64,000 nucleotides of DNA, from contig NZ_JOCT01000026.1 of the NCBI RefSeq assembly GCF_000717875.1, positions 46,963 through 110,962 of the forward strand. The letters are read 5' to 3'. Numbering within the stretch: position 1 is the first letter of the stretch; every line of letters starts with the position of its first letter. Positions 27,832-37,255 of this stretch are shown here, piece by piece. The position numbers and the translations under genes were made by a program. The notes beneath the pieces are model-generated. The model searched no databases. It saw only the letters and a program-made list of their open reading frames with translations, and had not been told where the DNA came from. This DNA is from Streptomyces sp. NRRL S-455. Its GTDB lineage: Bacteria > Actinomycetota > Actinomycetes > Streptomycetales > Streptomycetaceae.

Positions 27832-28826
27832 GACGGCTCCTCGGACGTCGCCTCGGCGGGGACGGGGGCGTCGGCGGGCAGCAGGTTCCTCGCGCGCAGC
27901 TCCTGCCAGAACGCGTCGGGCACGCGGGCGGCGAACTGGTGGGCGCAGTCGCGGACCTCGTGTGCCGAGCGGGCGCCGACGAGGACACTGGCGACGGCCG
28001 GGTGGGCCGCGCAGAAGGCCAGGGCGGCGGCGCGCAGGGTGGTGCCGTGGCGGTGGGCGACGGACTTCAGCCGCAGGGCCCGCTCGACCAGCTCGGAGGG
28101 CGCGGCCGTGTAGTTGTAGGTGGCGCCGGGCTTGGGGTTCGCCAGCAGACCGGAGTTGAAGGCGCCGCCGATGACGACGGACGTGCCGCGCTCGTGGGCG
28201 GCGGGCAGCAGACCGGTGAGGGCGCTCTGGTCGAGCAGGGTGTAGCGGCCGGCGCACAGCACCACGTCGACGTCGGTGTCGCGGACGAAGCGGGTGAGCA
28301 TCTCCGCCTGGTTCATCCCGGCGCCGATCGCCCCGACCACGCCCTCCGAGCGGAGCTTCTCCAGCGCCGGGTAGCCCTCGCGGAAGGCCCACTCTGCGTG
28401 CTCGTCCGGGTCGTGGAGGTAGACGACGTCGACGCGGTCGAGGCCGAGCCGTTCGAGGCTGGCCTCCAGGGTGCGGCGGATGCCGTCGGCGCTGAAGTCC
28501 CACACGCGGCGGTGGGTGGCGGGCACCGCGAAGCCGCCCGCGAGGTCGTCGCCGGTGCCGTCCGTGGGCTCCAGCCGCCGGCCCACCTTGGTGGAGACGG
28601 TGTACCGGTCGCGGGGGTGCTCGCGCAGGGCGGCGCCGAGGCGGCGTTCGGACAGGCCCAGGCCGTAGTGCGGGGCGGTGTCGAAGTAGCGGATGCCCCG
28701 CTGCCACGCCGCCTCCACGGCCTCGCGTGCCTGGGCCTCGCCGACCTCCGTGTACAGGTTGCCGATCGCGGCGGCGCCGAAGGACAGGGCACTGACCTCG
28801 ACGGCGCTGCGGCCGAGGCGGTTCAC
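27828..28826 (-). CDS. Aldo/keto reductase, probable L-fucose (D-threo-aldose) 1-dehydrogenase
   Basis: 332 residues, a complete AKR barrel. The NAD(P)-dependent catalytic tetrad is visible: FDTAPHYGLGLSERRLG (Asp and Tyr), STKVGRRL (Lys) and YLHDPDEH (His). VIGGAFNSGLL and VASVLVGARSAHEV form the cofactor-binding end. It resembles D-threo-aldose 1-dehydrogenases, which oxidise L-fucose to the lactone. The GTG start at 28826 overlaps the stop of the SDR gene upstream (GTGA) and gives the correct N-terminus [17 protein letters not shown]. The L-fucose assignment rests on the operon. Confidence 0.86.
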   Translation of the reverse strand: MNRLGRSAVEVSALSFGAAAIGNLYTEVGEAQAREAVEAAWQRGIRYFDTAPHYGLGLSERRLGAALREHPRDRYTVSTKVGRRLEPTDGTGDDLAGGFAVPATHRRVWDFSADGIRRTLEASLERLGLDRVDVVYLHDPDEHAEWAFREGYPALEKLRSEGVVGAIGAGMNQAEMLTRFVRDTDVDVVLCAGRYTLLDQSALTGLLPAAHERGTSVVIGGAFNSGLLANPKPGATYNYTAAPSELVERALRLKSVAHRHGTTLRAAALAFCAAHPAVASVLVGARSAHEVRDCAHQFAARVPDAFWQELRARNLLPADAPVPAEATSEEPS

Positions 28827-29578
28827 CGGGCCGCCGGGCGCAGCCGCAGGCCCTGCATGCCGCCGTCGACGGCGAGCGAGGTGCCCGTGGTGGCGCCGGA
28901 CAGGGGGCTGGCGAGGTAGGCGATGGCGCCCGCGACCTCGGCGGCGCCGACCAGGCGGCCGGTGGGCTGGCGGGCCTCCAGGGCGGCGCGTTCGGCGACC
29001 GGGTCGGGTGCCGCGTCGAGGAGGCGGCCGACCCAGGGGGTGTCGACGGTGCCCGGGTTGACGCAGGTGACGCGGATGCCTTCGCGGACGTGGTCGGCGG
29101 CCATGGCGAGGGTGAGGGAGTGGACGGCGCCCTTGGTGGCGCTGTACAGGGCGCGCTGCGGCAGACCGGCGGTGGCGGCGATGGAGCAGGTGTTGACGAT
29201 CGCCGCGTGCGCGGAGGCGCGCAGGTGGGGCAGGCACGCGCGGGTGGTGCGGACGATGCCGACGACGTTGACGTCGTAGACGCGGTGCCACTCGTCGTCG
29301 GGGTTGTCCTCGATGGTGCCCTGGGCGCCTGTCCCCGCGTTGTTGACCAGGACGTCCAGCCCGCCGAGGTCGGTGACCGCGGCCGTGACCGCCTGGCGCA
29401 CGGACCCGTCGTCGGTGACGTCCGCGCGGTAGGCGAGCAGCGGCTCGTCGACGGCCGACGGGTCCAGGTCGAGGACGGCGACCTGGGCGCCGCGCTCGGC
29501 CAGGAGGTCGGCGGTGGCCCGGCCGATGCCGGAGGCGCCGCCCGTCACCAGGGCTTTGATGCCCTCGAAGTCGCTCAT
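28823..29578 (-). CDS. SDR, probable 2-keto-3-deoxy-L-fuconate dehydrogenase
   Basis: 251 residues, a classical short-chain dehydrogenase. [12 protein letters not shown] is the cofactor-binding motif, NNAG at about 81-84, catalytic Ser in [10 protein letters not shown] and YSATK holds Tyr and Lys; GMQG at the end. In the non-phosphorylating L-fucose pathway an SDR oxidises 2-keto-3-deoxy-L-fuconate to the 2,4-diketo acid. This SDR sits directly behind the fuconate dehydratase, with four-base overlaps at both ends, which supports that role. Confidence 0.85.
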   Translation of the reverse strand: MSDFEGIKALVTGGASGIGRATADLLAERGAQVAVLDLDPSAVDEPLLAYRADVTDDGSVRQAVTAAVTDLGGLDVLVNNAGTGAQGTIEDNPDDEWHRVYDVNVVGIVRTTRACLPHLRASAHAAIVNTCSIAATAGLPQRALYSATKGAVHSLTLAMAADHVREGIRVTCVNPGTVDTPWVGRLLDAAPDPVAERAALEARQPTGRLVGAAEVAGAIAYLASPLSGATTGTSLAVDGGMQGLRLRPAAR

Positions 29579-30918
29579 GCGGCCTGACCCTTCTTCCGCT
29601 CGTCGAGATCGGCGGCCCAGAACTCGCCGCCCGGGTAGGTGTAGCGCGCCAGCGACTCGGGCCGCATGGCGGCCGAGAAGCCCGGCGCGGTGGGTGCCGT
29701 GTAACGACCTTCGCGGATCACCACCGGGTCGAGGAAGTGGTCGTGCAGATGATCGACGTATTCGATGACCCGGTCCTCGGTGGTGCCGGTGAGCGCCACG
29801 TAGTCGAACATCGACAGGTGCTGGACGAGTTCGCACAGGCCGACGCCGCCCGCGTGCGGGCAGACGGGCACGCCGAACTTGGCCGCGAGCAGCAGGACGG
29901 CGAGGTTCTCGGGGACGCCGCCGACGCGGGCCGCGTCGATCTGGACGACGTCGAGCGCACCGGCCTGGAGGAGTTGTTTGAAGACGATCCGGTTGTGCAC
30001 GTGCTCGCCTGTGGCGACCTTCACGGGGGCGACGGCCCGGCGGATCGCCGCGTGCCCGAGGATGTCGTCGGGGCTGGTCGGTTCCTCGATCCAGTACGGG
30101 TCGAACTCGGCGAGGGCATGGGTCCAGCGGATCGCCTCGTCGACGTCCCAGCGCTGGTTGGCGTCGACGGCCATGCGGATGTCCGGGCCGATGACCGAAC
30201 GGGCCACGCGGCAGCGGCGGATGTCGTCGTCGAGGTCGGCTCCGACCTTGAGCTTGATCTGCCGGAAGCCGTCGGCGACGGCCAGCGTCGCCAGCCGGGT
30301 GAGCTTGTCGTCGTCGTAGCCGAGCCAGCCGGGCGAGGTGGTGTAGGCGGGGTAGCCGCGCTCCAGGAGCCGGGCGGTGCGTTCCTCGGCGCCCTGCCTG
30401 CCGCGCCGCAGGAGGGCCAGGGCCTCCTCGGGGGTGAGGGCGTCCGTGAGGTAGCGGAAGTCGATCTGGCGCACCAGCCACTCGGGATCGGCCTCGGCGA
30501 GCAGCCGCCACAGCGGCAGTCCGGCGCGCTTGGCGGCCAGGTCCCAGACGGCGTTGACGACCGCGCCGATCGCCATGTGCATCACGCCCTTCTCGGGGCC
30601 GAGCCAGCGCAGTTGGCTGTCGCCGATCAGGTCGCGGTTCAGGGTGGACGGGTCGGCGCACAGTTCGTCGGCGGAGCGGCCGAGCAGGTGTCCGCGCAGC
30701 GCCTCGATCGCGGCGACCTGCACCTCGTTGCCCCGCCCGATGGTGAAGGCGAATCCGTGCCCCTCGTGCCCGTCGGCCGCGTCCGTGCGCAGGACGAGGT
30801 AGGCCGCCGAATAGTCGGGGTCCGGGTTCATCGCGTCGGAGCCGTCGAGCTCGCGCGAGGTGGGGAAGCGGATGTCGTGGGTGTCGACCGCGGTGATGCG
30901 GGCGGGCGTCGGGGGCAC
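29575..30918 (-). CDS. L-fuconate dehydratase (enolase superfamily)
   Basis: 447 residues, longer than most enolase-superfamily sugar dehydratases and in the size class of L-fuconate dehydratase. The catalytic and metal residues are present: [10 protein letters not shown] (the KxK lysines), [27 protein letters not shown] and [14 protein letters not shown] (catalytic His). The N-terminal [27 protein letters not shown] block, written here in parts, is typical for FucD: it starts with THDIRFPTS and includes [10 protein letters not shown]. It removes water from L-fuconate to give 2-keto-3-deoxy-L-fuconate. First gene of the operon; a FadR-type operator lies upstream. Confidence 0.92.
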   Translation of the reverse strand: MPPTPARITAVDTHDIRFPTSRELDGSDAMNPDPDYSAAYLVLRTDAADGHEGHGFAFTIGRGNEVQVAAIEALRGHLLGRSADELCADPSTLNRDLIGDSQLRWLGPEKGVMHMAIGAVVNAVWDLAAKRAGLPLWRLLAEADPEWLVRQIDFRYLTDALTPEEALALLRRGRQGAEERTARLLERGYPAYTTSPGWLGYDDDKLTRLATLAVADGFRQIKLKVGADLDDDIRRCRVARSVIGPDIRMAVDANQRWDVDEAIRWTHALAEFDPYWIEEPTSPDDILGHAAIRRAVAPVKVATGEHVHNRIVFKQLLQAGALDVVQIDAARVGGVPENLAVLLLAAKFGVPVCPHAGGVGLCELVQHLSMFDYVALTGTTEDRVIEYVDHLHDHFLDPVVIREGRYTAPTAPGFSAAMRPESLARYTYPGGEFWAADLDERKKGQAA

Positions 30919-30999
30919 GGAGGGCCTTTCGGTTCGGTTCCGGGAGATGGGGCGTCAGTCCTGGGCGCGGCCCGTGGCGACCGGGGCGATCCCTCGCAT

Positions 31000-31014
31000 A
31001 CTTATCAGACCACT
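31000..31014. promoter_or_regulatory. Second, imperfect FadR-type operator
   Basis: The right half GACCACT and the central TC match the perfect palindrome 64 bases away; the left half is degenerate (ACTTATC). It is closer to the fucose operon and could be a weaker site for the same regulator. Confidence 0.4.
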
Positions 31015-31063
31015 CACGCCGGTGAACACCCTGCGACGCCACATTTCCGTGTTTCTTGCTCCT

Positions 31064-31078
31064 AGTGGTCCGACCACT
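31064..31078. promoter_or_regulatory. FadR-type operator, perfect palindrome
   Basis: AGTGGTC-C-GACCACT, a 7-1-7 perfect inverted repeat with a TGGT-N3-ACCA core, the form bound by FadR-subfamily GntR regulators. It is 43 bases upstream of the regulator's GTG start and within the gap to the divergent fucose operon. Confidence 0.7.
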
Positions 31079-31121
31079 CTGCTCGTTAGACTGCGCCGGA
31101 GCGCATGATCGGAGGAATGGC

Positions 31122-31826
31122 GTGGACGACGAGACAGCCCCGCAGAAGGGCACCGTGACGCAGCGCGCCATCGAGCGGATCAAGGCGATGATCGCCGAGG
31201 GCCGTCTGGAGCCGGGCCAGCGGCTGCCGACCGAGCGGGACCTGGCCGCCCAGCTCGGCATCTCCCGCAGCTCGATGCGGGAGGCGATCCGCGCGCTCAC
31301 CGTGCTGGGCGTGCTGGAGGCCCGGCACGGGTCGGGCATCTACGTGACGCGGCTGGAGGCCGGCGACCTGCTGGAGACGTTCGGCGTCGTCGCGGACCTG
31401 TCGCGCGGTCCGCGCCTGGTGGAGCTGCTGGAGGTACGGCGGATCCTGGAGTCGACGGCGACAGCCCTGGCTGCCGCCCGGATCACCGAGGACCAGCTGG
31501 CCGAGGTCGAGAAGCACCTGACGGCCATGAACACCACGGACGATCCGGAGGAGATCCTCGCCCACGACCTGGCCTTCCACCGCGAGATCGCGGCGGCTGC
31601 GGGCAACGAGACGATGGCCGCGATCCTGGAGGGCCTGTCGTCGCGGACGTTCCGGGCCCGCGTCTGGCGCGGCTTCCAGGAGGAGGGCGCCTTCGCCCGC
31701 ACCCGCCGCGAACACGCCGCGATCCACCGCGCCCTGGCCGCCCACGACCCGGAGGCGGCCCGCGCGGCGGCGGCAGCGCACGTGGGCGAAGTGGAGGAGT
31801 GGCTGCGAACGCAGCTCGGGCCCTGA
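31122..31826 (+). CDS. GntR regulator of the FadR subfamily, probable fucose operon repressor
   Basis: 234 residues. The N-terminal winged helix (residues 8-75: IERIKAMIAEGRLEPGQRLP, SRSSMREAIRALTVLGVLE, GSGIYV) is followed by an all-helical FCD ligand domain (85-225) with metal-site residues in HDLAFHREIAAAAGN and REHAAIHRALAAHD. GTG start at 31122 with a full GGAGG six bases upstream. Divergent from the L-fuconate dehydratase operon. The inducer is likely fuconate or a keto-deoxy acid, inferred from the operon. Confidence 0.9.
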   Translation: MDDETAPQKGTVTQRAIERIKAMIAEGRLEPGQRLPTERDLAAQLGISRSSMREAIRALTVLGVLEARHGSGIYVTRLEAGDLLETFGVVADLSRGPRLVELLEVRRILESTATALAAARITEDQLAEVEKHLTAMNTTDDPEEILAHDLAFHREIAAAAGNETMAAILEGLSSRTFRARVWRGFQEEGAFARTRREHAAIHRALAAHDPEAARAAAAAHVGEVEEWLRTQLGP

Positions 31827-31890
31827 GGACCCCTAAGGGGCCGAGAAGTCGTTGGCGACACCGCGGGAGGCTGTGGAAGGCTTCCGGCGC

Positions 31891-33417
31891 ATGGGGGACG
31901 AGTCGTGGGCAGGCGTGGGGTTCCGGACGACGAGCGGCCCGGTGCGCGGTCGGCGGCAGGCCGGCGGTGTCGTCGCCGTTCTCGGTGTCCCGTACGCCGC
32001 CGCACCCTTCGGCCCCGGCCGTTTCCGCGAGCCGCAGCCCGTGCACGGCTGGAGCGCACCACGTGACTGCACGAGCTTCGGGCCCATCGCGCCGCAGTCG
32101 GCGGAACTACCCGGTGCACCGGTGTGGCGTCCCGGGGACGAGGACGTGCTCACCCTCAACGTGTGGGCACCGCGGCGGGCCGGCGGGCCGCTGCCGGTGC
32201 TGTTCTGGATCCACGGCGGCGCGTACACCTTCGGCTCCTCAGCCGAGCCCTGCTTCGACGGCACGGCGCTCGCCAGCGCCGGGGTGGTCGTGGTCAGCTG
32301 CAACTACCGGGTCGGCTTCGAGGGCTTCGGCCATGTGCCGGGGTTCCCCGGCAACCGGGGACTGCTCGACCAGACGGCCGCGCTGCGCTGGGTCCGGGAG
32401 AACATCGCGGTGTTCGGCGGCGATCCCGGGAACGTCACGGTCGCCGGACACTCCGCCGGCGCGGGATCGGTGGTGTGCCTGATGGCCATGGAACAGGCGC
32501 GAGGACTGTTCCGCAGGGCCATCGCCCACAGCGTTCCGCACGCCTTCTTCACCGTCGAGGTCGCCGCGGCGATCACAGCCGGGATCGCGGCCGAGGCGGG
32601 CGTGGACCCGACCGGAGCCGGCCTGCTCTCCGCCGCGCCGCAGGAGCTGGTGGCCGCTTCCGACAAGATCGCCGGACAGTGCGGCGACGAGCCCGTGACG
32701 GCGCTCCAGGCCTACGACCCGGTCGTTTTCCAGCCCGTGGTCGACGGCGACGTGCTGCCCGTGGATCCCCTCTCGGCCCTGGCTGCCGGCACCTCCCGCG
32801 ACGTCGACCTGCTGGTGTGCCACGCGCTGGAGGAGTACTGGTTCCTGCACGAGGTCGCGTGCGTGCGGGAGGTCGCCTCGGAGCGGGAACTGGCGGAGTT
32901 CGCCGAGGCCCTCCGGGTCCCCGCCCGGCTGCTCGACGGATACCGTGCGCTGATGCCGGGCGCTCCGGTGCTCGACCGCTACCTCGCGCTCTTCGGCGAC
33001 GCTCAGTTCGGCGAGTACGGCAGTCGGCTCGCCGAACAGCACGCGCGAGCCGGCGGCCGGGCGTATCTCTCCCGTTTCGCCCGCAGGCGGATCACTCCGG
33101 GCGGCGAGGCCAGGCCCTGGCACACCGCCGACATCCCGTTCACCTTCGGCAACCTGGACGCGGACGGTGCCGCCTTCCTCATCGGAGGCGCCCCCGACGA
33201 ACAGGACCGAGCGCTGTCCCGGCGCATGCTCGGCGCCTGGACCGGCTTCGCCGCCCGCGGTGACCCGGGCTGGGCCCCGGTCACCGCCGACGCCACACCG
33301 GTGCGGGTCTGGGCCGTGCCGCACGACCACCTGGCCGACGACGCCACCTCCGACGTACGCGCGCTGTGGCGTGGCGTCCCCTTCGACCTCCTGCGGGCGG
33401 TGAAACGGGCTACTTGA
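31891..33417 (+). CDS. Carboxylesterase type B
   Basis: About 508 residues from the ATG at 31891; a TTG at 31852 would add 13. An alpha/beta-hydrolase of the carboxylesterase/lipase type, without signal peptide. FWIHGGAY is the oxyanion motif, AGHSAGAGS holds the nucleophilic Ser, and DVLTLNVWAP is the family marker. The acid and His residues lie in the C-terminal half (an aspartate or glutamate around residue 310, and HTADIPFTFGN for the His region). Likely cleaves small ester substrates. It is 65 bases downstream of the FadR-type gene and may be part of its transcript. Confidence 0.9.
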   Translation: MGDESWAGVGFRTTSGPVRGRRQAGGVVAVLGVPYAAAPFGPGRFREPQPVHGWSAPRDCTSFGPIAPQSAELPGAPVWRPGDEDVLTLNVWAPRRAGGPLPVLFWIHGGAYTFGSSAEPCFDGTALASAGVVVVSCNYRVGFEGFGHVPGFPGNRGLLDQTAALRWVRENIAVFGGDPGNVTVAGHSAGAGSVVCLMAMEQARGLFRRAIAHSVPHAFFTVEVAAAITAGIAAEAGVDPTGAGLLSAAPQELVAASDKIAGQCGDEPVTALQAYDPVVFQPVVDGDVLPVDPLSALAAGTSRDVDLLVCHALEEYWFLHEVACVREVASERELAEFAEALRVPARLLDGYRALMPGAPVLDRYLALFGDAQFGEYGSRLAEQHARAGGRAYLSRFARRRITPGGEARPWHTADIPFTFGNLDADGAAFLIGGAPDEQDRALSRRMLGAWTGFAARGDPGWAPVTADATPVRVWAVPHDHLADDATSDVRALWRGVPFDLLRAVKRAT

Positions 33418-33532
33418 ACCGGGCCGGGCCGGCAGTCGCCCGCGAGCTGCTGGAGGAGGAATGTGACGTGCGTCTGCGTCACGGTCCCGCCGCGCGGCGC
33501 GGGGCTGCCCCTCGTCCACCGGCAGGGCGACA

Positions 33533-34567
33533 ATGGTCCATATGCGGCTACGGGGTACCGCCTGCGCTGCCGCCGGATTGCTGCTGGCCTTCGCCGTCGG
33601 CTGCACCAGCGGCGGGGAAGCGGGTGCGCCAGCGGGCACTTCGGTGTCGCCCCGGGTCACCACCGGGAACCCGCGTGTCTCCCCCTCCCCCTCCCCGGCC
33701 GACCCGGTCTCCCTGCCGGCTCTGATGCGGCGCGAGCACACCGGCTCCGGCCTGCGCCTCGGAGCGGTGCTCGACCGGAACTCCGCCTACACCCGCTACG
33801 CCGTCACGTACGAGGCGGCCGGTCTGACGATCTCGGGAATCATGAACATCCCGGAGGGCGAGGGTCCCTTCCCGGCGCTCGTGCTGGCCCACGGCTACAT
33901 CGACCCGGACGTCTACTCCAGCGGCCAGGGCATGCCCCGCGAACAGGACCGCCTGGCCCGCGCCGGCTACGTCGTCCTGCACACCGACTACCGCAATCAC
34001 GCCCGCTCCGACGACGACCCCGACAACGACGTGAACCTGCGCCTCGGCTACACCGAGGACGTCATCGGCGCCGCCCTCGCCCTGCGCGGCTCCGGGCACC
34101 CGGAGATCGACGGCGACCGGATCGGCCTGTTCGGCCGGTCGATGGGCGGCGGGGTCGTGTACAACACGCTGGTCGTGGCGCCCGGCCTGTTCGACGCGGC
34201 GGTCGCGTACGCACCGGTGAGCGCACGGCCGCAGGAGAACATCGACCACTTCCAGCGGCCGGACGGCGATCCGACCGTGGCCGAGATCGAGGAGAAGCAC
34301 GGCACTCCCGAGGAGAACCCGGCCTTCTGGCGCGGCGTCTCACCTCTCACCTATGCCGACCGCGTGACCGAGCCCCTGCTGATCCAGCACGGCACCGCCG
34401 ACGACACCTGCCCCCTCGCCTGGTCACAGGAGGTCTCCGCCACGTTCGAGGAGGCGGGCAAGGACGTCGAACTGCGCACCGTCCCCGGCGAAGGGCACAC
34501 GTTCGGGCCGCGGTGGGCGGCCTCGATGGACATCACCGAGGCCTTCTTCGAACGCCACCTGCGCTGA
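33533..34567 (+). CDS. Exported alpha/beta-hydrolase lipoprotein
   Basis: 344 residues. Signal peptide with a lipobox ending FAVGC (Cys24), then a Ser/Pro-rich linker. The hydrolase domain (80-340) has LAHGYIDPD, the nucleophile block GLFGRSMGGGVVYNT (GRSMG), the acid in HGTADDTCPL and His in GEGHTFG. It belongs to the dienelactone hydrolase / S9 peptidase-like group; acyl or peptide substrate cannot be told. The first ATG (33533) with AGGG five bases upstream was used; ATG 33542 is an alternative. Confidence 0.88.
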   Translation: MVHMRLRGTACAAAGLLLAFAVGCTSGGEAGAPAGTSVSPRVTTGNPRVSPSPSPADPVSLPALMRREHTGSGLRLGAVLDRNSAYTRYAVTYEAAGLTISGIMNIPEGEGPFPALVLAHGYIDPDVYSSGQGMPREQDRLARAGYVVLHTDYRNHARSDDDPDNDVNLRLGYTEDVIGAALALRGSGHPEIDGDRIGLFGRSMGGGVVYNTLVVAPGLFDAAVAYAPVSARPQENIDHFQRPDGDPTVAEIEEKHGTPEENPAFWRGVSPLTYADRVTEPLLIQHGTADDTCPLAWSQEVSATFEEAGKDVELRTVPGEGHTFGPRWAASMDITEAFFERHLR

Positions 34568-34707
34568 CTCGTCAGGCCCGGGACCGTACGGCTCGAAGTC
34601 GGCGGTCGGTACGGCCGACGGTCTCGACGTCCGCGCGCTTCCGGTGCACAGTGCTCCCTACGTACTCGCCAGTACGCCCGTGCCTCTCCGCACTCCGAGG
34701 AGCCTCT

Positions 34708-36051
34708 GTGACCACCTGGGCCGGCCGCACCGCCGCCGAGATATCCGCCGCCGTCCGCGAGAAGCGGGTCACCGCTCGCGAGGTGGTCGCCGAGCACCTC
34801 GACCGGATCGAGCGTCTCGACGGCCGGGTCGGGGCCTTTCGCACAGTGCGCGCCGAGGCGGCCCTGGCCGAGGCGGACGAGGTGGCCGCGAACGGCGACC
34901 TGAGTGAACTGCCCCTGGCCGGGGTGCCCGTGGCCGTCAAGGACAACCTCGCCGTGCGCGGTGAGTCCACTCGTGTCGGCTCGGCCGCCACCCCGGACAC
35001 GCCGGCCGAAGCCGACCATGTGACGGTGGCCCGGCTCCGCGCGGCCGGCGCGGTGGTCGTGGGGCTGACGAACGTGCCGGAGCTGTGTGTCTTCGCCACC
35101 ACGGACGGGGTGTTCGGTACGGCCCGCAATCCCTGGGACCCGAGCCGTACGGCGGGCGGTTCGTCGGGCGGCAGTGCCGCCGCCGTCGCCGCCGGAATGG
35201 TGCCGATCGCCCTCGGCAACGACGGCATGGGCTCTCTGCGCATACCGGCCGCCAACTGCGGCCTGGTCACCATCAAACCGGGTCAGGGGGTCGTCCCGAC
35301 GGGTGCCGGTGACAGCGACTGGTTCGGCATGTCGGAGAACGGGCCGCTCGCCACCACCGTCGAGGACGCCCGGCTGATGCTCTCCGTCCTCGCGGGCGAC
35401 GAGCCCGCCCCGCGCGCCGAACCCGGCGCCCTCAGAGTGGCCGTGTCGCTGCGCAGCCCGCTGGCCGGGGTCACCATCAGCCGGCCGTACGCGGCGGCCA
35501 CCCGGGAGGCGGCCGGGGTGCTGATGAAGGCGGGCCATCAGGTCCGGCGCGCCGACCCGCCCTATCCGATGTCGCTCGCCCTGACCTCACTTACTCACTG
35601 GACGGCGGGCACCGCCGCGGACGCCCAGCGCCTCGATTCCCGTCTGCTGGCCCGGCGCACCCGGGTGCACGCGAGGCTCGGCCGGCCCTTCATCGGCACC
35701 GTGCGTTCCGCGGCGAGCCGGGAGCAACTGCGCCGACGGCTGGCTCCGTTCTTCGCCGAGTACGACGTGATGCTCACGCCCGCACTGGCCCGCCGGTCCC
35801 CGAAGGCGGGACCGTGGCACGAGCGGGGCTGGCTGAGCAATCTGCTGGCGAACACGAACCACTCGCCCCTGACGCCCCCGTGGAACCTCACCGGCTGGCC
35901 CGCCATGTCGGTCCCCTGCGGAACTCTCCCCTCCGGTGCTCCCTGTGCCGTGCAACTGGTGGGACGCCCCGGATCGGAGCCGCAACTCCTGGCGCTGGCC
36001 GAGCAGTTGCAGGAAAGAAAACCGTGGCCCCGTACGGCGCCGATGAACTAG
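34708..36051 (+). CDS. Amidase signature family enzyme
   Basis: 447 residues. The catalytic triad region is present: Lys in VAVKDNLAV, the cis-Ser in TAGGSSGGSAAAVAAG, and the nucleophilic Ser in the block GNDGMGSLRIPAANCGL, which reads GMGSLR instead of the usual TGGSIR. C-terminal PWNLTGWPAMSVP and QLVGRPGSE are typical. It hydrolyses amides or acts as a GatA-like subunit; no gatB or gatC is near, so a free-standing amidase is more likely. GTG start at 34708 with GAGGAG upstream. Divergence in the nucleophile motif suggests an unusual substrate. Confidence 0.9.
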   Translation: MTTWAGRTAAEISAAVREKRVTAREVVAEHLDRIERLDGRVGAFRTVRAEAALAEADEVAANGDLSELPLAGVPVAVKDNLAVRGESTRVGSAATPDTPAEADHVTVARLRAAGAVVVGLTNVPELCVFATTDGVFGTARNPWDPSRTAGGSSGGSAAAVAAGMVPIALGNDGMGSLRIPAANCGLVTIKPGQGVVPTGAGDSDWFGMSENGPLATTVEDARLMLSVLAGDEPAPRAEPGALRVAVSLRSPLAGVTISRPYAAATREAAGVLMKAGHQVRRADPPYPMSLALTSLTHWTAGTAADAQRLDSRLLARRTRVHARLGRPFIGTVRSAASREQLRRRLAPFFAEYDVMLTPALARRSPKAGPWHERGWLSNLLANTNHSPLTPPWNLTGWPAMSVPCGTLPSGAPCAVQLVGRPGSEPQLLALAEQLQERKPWPRTAPMN

Positions 36052-36259
36052 GGTCGGCCGGGTGACTGCCGGGTCGGCCGTAGGCCATGCACGAGTGAGG
36101 CGCCCGGCCTCGGTGTGAGCGCGGCGGGGGCGGCCCCGCCCGGGCCCCGCCGAGAGCCGGAGAGGGCGCGAGCCCCGCCTTTCCGTCTCCGTGCCCTCAT
36201 CCTCATGCGCCACTTCGGCGCTTCATCACGGATCCCGACACCGGAGACGATGCACACTC

Positions 36260-36679
36260 ATGTCCCACGCACCGCACACCCCCGAACTGCCGGCCACCGT
36301 CGCCCACCTCAACCACACCGTCGTCTACGCCTCTGACCGCCAACTGTCGGCGGAGTTCCTGGCGGCCGTCCTGGGACTGGAGGTCGGCGCCCCGTTCGGC
36401 CCGTTCCTGCCGGTCGACCTCGGCAACGGCGTGACCCTGGACTACTACGAGAAGAACGACGAGCCGGTCCAGTCGCAGCACTATGCGTTCCTCGTGCCCG
36501 AGGAGCAGTTCGACACCATGATCGCCCGGCTGGAGGCACTCGGCGTCACGTACTACGCCGACCCGAGCCACACCGAACCCGGCAGGGTCAACGACCTCTT
36601 CGGCGGACGCGGCGCCTACTTCGACGACCCGGACGGGCACAACATGGAGATCATGACAAGGCCGTACGTCCGCCCCTGA
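36260..36679 (+). CDS. VOC family protein (glyoxalase/bleomycin resistance/dioxygenase fold)
   Basis: 139 residues, one VOC domain with two beta-alpha-beta-beta-beta modules. Metal-ligand candidates are His in AHLNHTVVYA, His in SQHYAFLVP and Glu in GHNMEIMTRPY. The family includes glyoxalases, dioxygenases and antibiotic-binding proteins; nothing here shows which. ATG at 36260 is the start that begins the fold. It converges with the GNAT gene 40 bases downstream. Confidence 0.9.
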   Translation: MSHAPHTPELPATVAHLNHTVVYASDRQLSAEFLAAVLGLEVGAPFGPFLPVDLGNGVTLDYYEKNDEPVQSQHYAFLVPEEQFDTMIARLEALGVTYYADPSHTEPGRVNDLFGGRGAYFDDPDGHNMEIMTRPYVRP

Positions 36680-36718
36680 CGGCAGCCGGGGAACCGTTCC
36701 GGCGACCACCCGGATGTT

Positions 36719-37201
36719 TCAGAGCGCCCGATACATGATGTGCAGCCCCACGAGTCCGCGCCGGGGGTGCTCGAACGCGTCGGGCACGGTACCGAGGATC
36801 GTGAAGCCCAGGGAGGTCCACAGCCGCACGGCCGGATTGGTCTCGACGACGGCGTTGAACACCATGCCCCGGTAGCCGGCGGCCCTGGCCTCGGTCAGGA
36901 GGTGTTCGGCGAGGGCGCGGCCGTAGCCACGGCCGCCCTGGTCGGGGTCGACCATGAATCCGGCGTTGGCGATGCGGGCGGCCGGGCCGCCGTAATTGGG
37001 GGTGAGGTAGGCGGAGGCGACGACGGTGCCGCTGTCGTCCTCGACGACGTAGACGCGTTTCGCCGGATTCATCCACAGGACCCGGGCCTCCTCCTCGGAG
37101 GTGCCCGGGTCCCATGCGTAGGTCTCGCCCGCGGCGACGATGCGGCGCCAGAACGGCCATATGCGCGGCCAGTCGTCCGCCGTCGCTTTCCTGATCAGCA
37201 T
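36719..37201 (-). CDS. GNAT family N-acetyltransferase
   Basis: 160 residues. Typical GNAT blocks: MLIRKATADDWPRIWPFW at the start, ANAGFMVDPDQGGRGYGRALAEHLL (acetyl-CoA pyrophosphate loop, Q/RxxGxG/A) and NPAVRLWTSLGFTILGTVP near the end. Acetyl acceptor unknown. The gene is followed upstream by the 57-residue ORF at 37256-37429 on the same strand with 54 bases between them. Confidence 0.93.
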   Translation of the reverse strand: MLIRKATADDWPRIWPFWRRIVAAGETYAWDPGTSEEEARVLWMNPAKRVYVVEDDSGTVVASAYLTPNYGGPAARIANAGFMVDPDQGGRGYGRALAEHLLTEARAAGYRGMVFNAVVETNPAVRLWTSLGFTILGTVPDAFEHPRRGLVGLHIMYRAL

Positions 37202-37255
37202 GAATGCGAGTCTGGCACGCCCATGCGCCCGGTGATCGCGGAGGGGTCCGCCCGG

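Noticed and set aside
28823..31339. An 838-codon frame running through the SDR and dehydratase genes
   Set aside because: Only the final 251 codons form a protein family (SDR); the rest is out of frame with the fuconate dehydratase gene, so the ATG at 29578 is used.
33463..34707. Long upstream extension of the amidase frame
   Set aside because: The N-terminal part overlaps the alpha/beta-hydrolase gene in another frame and reads as Arg-rich noise; GTG 34708 has a GAGGAG site.
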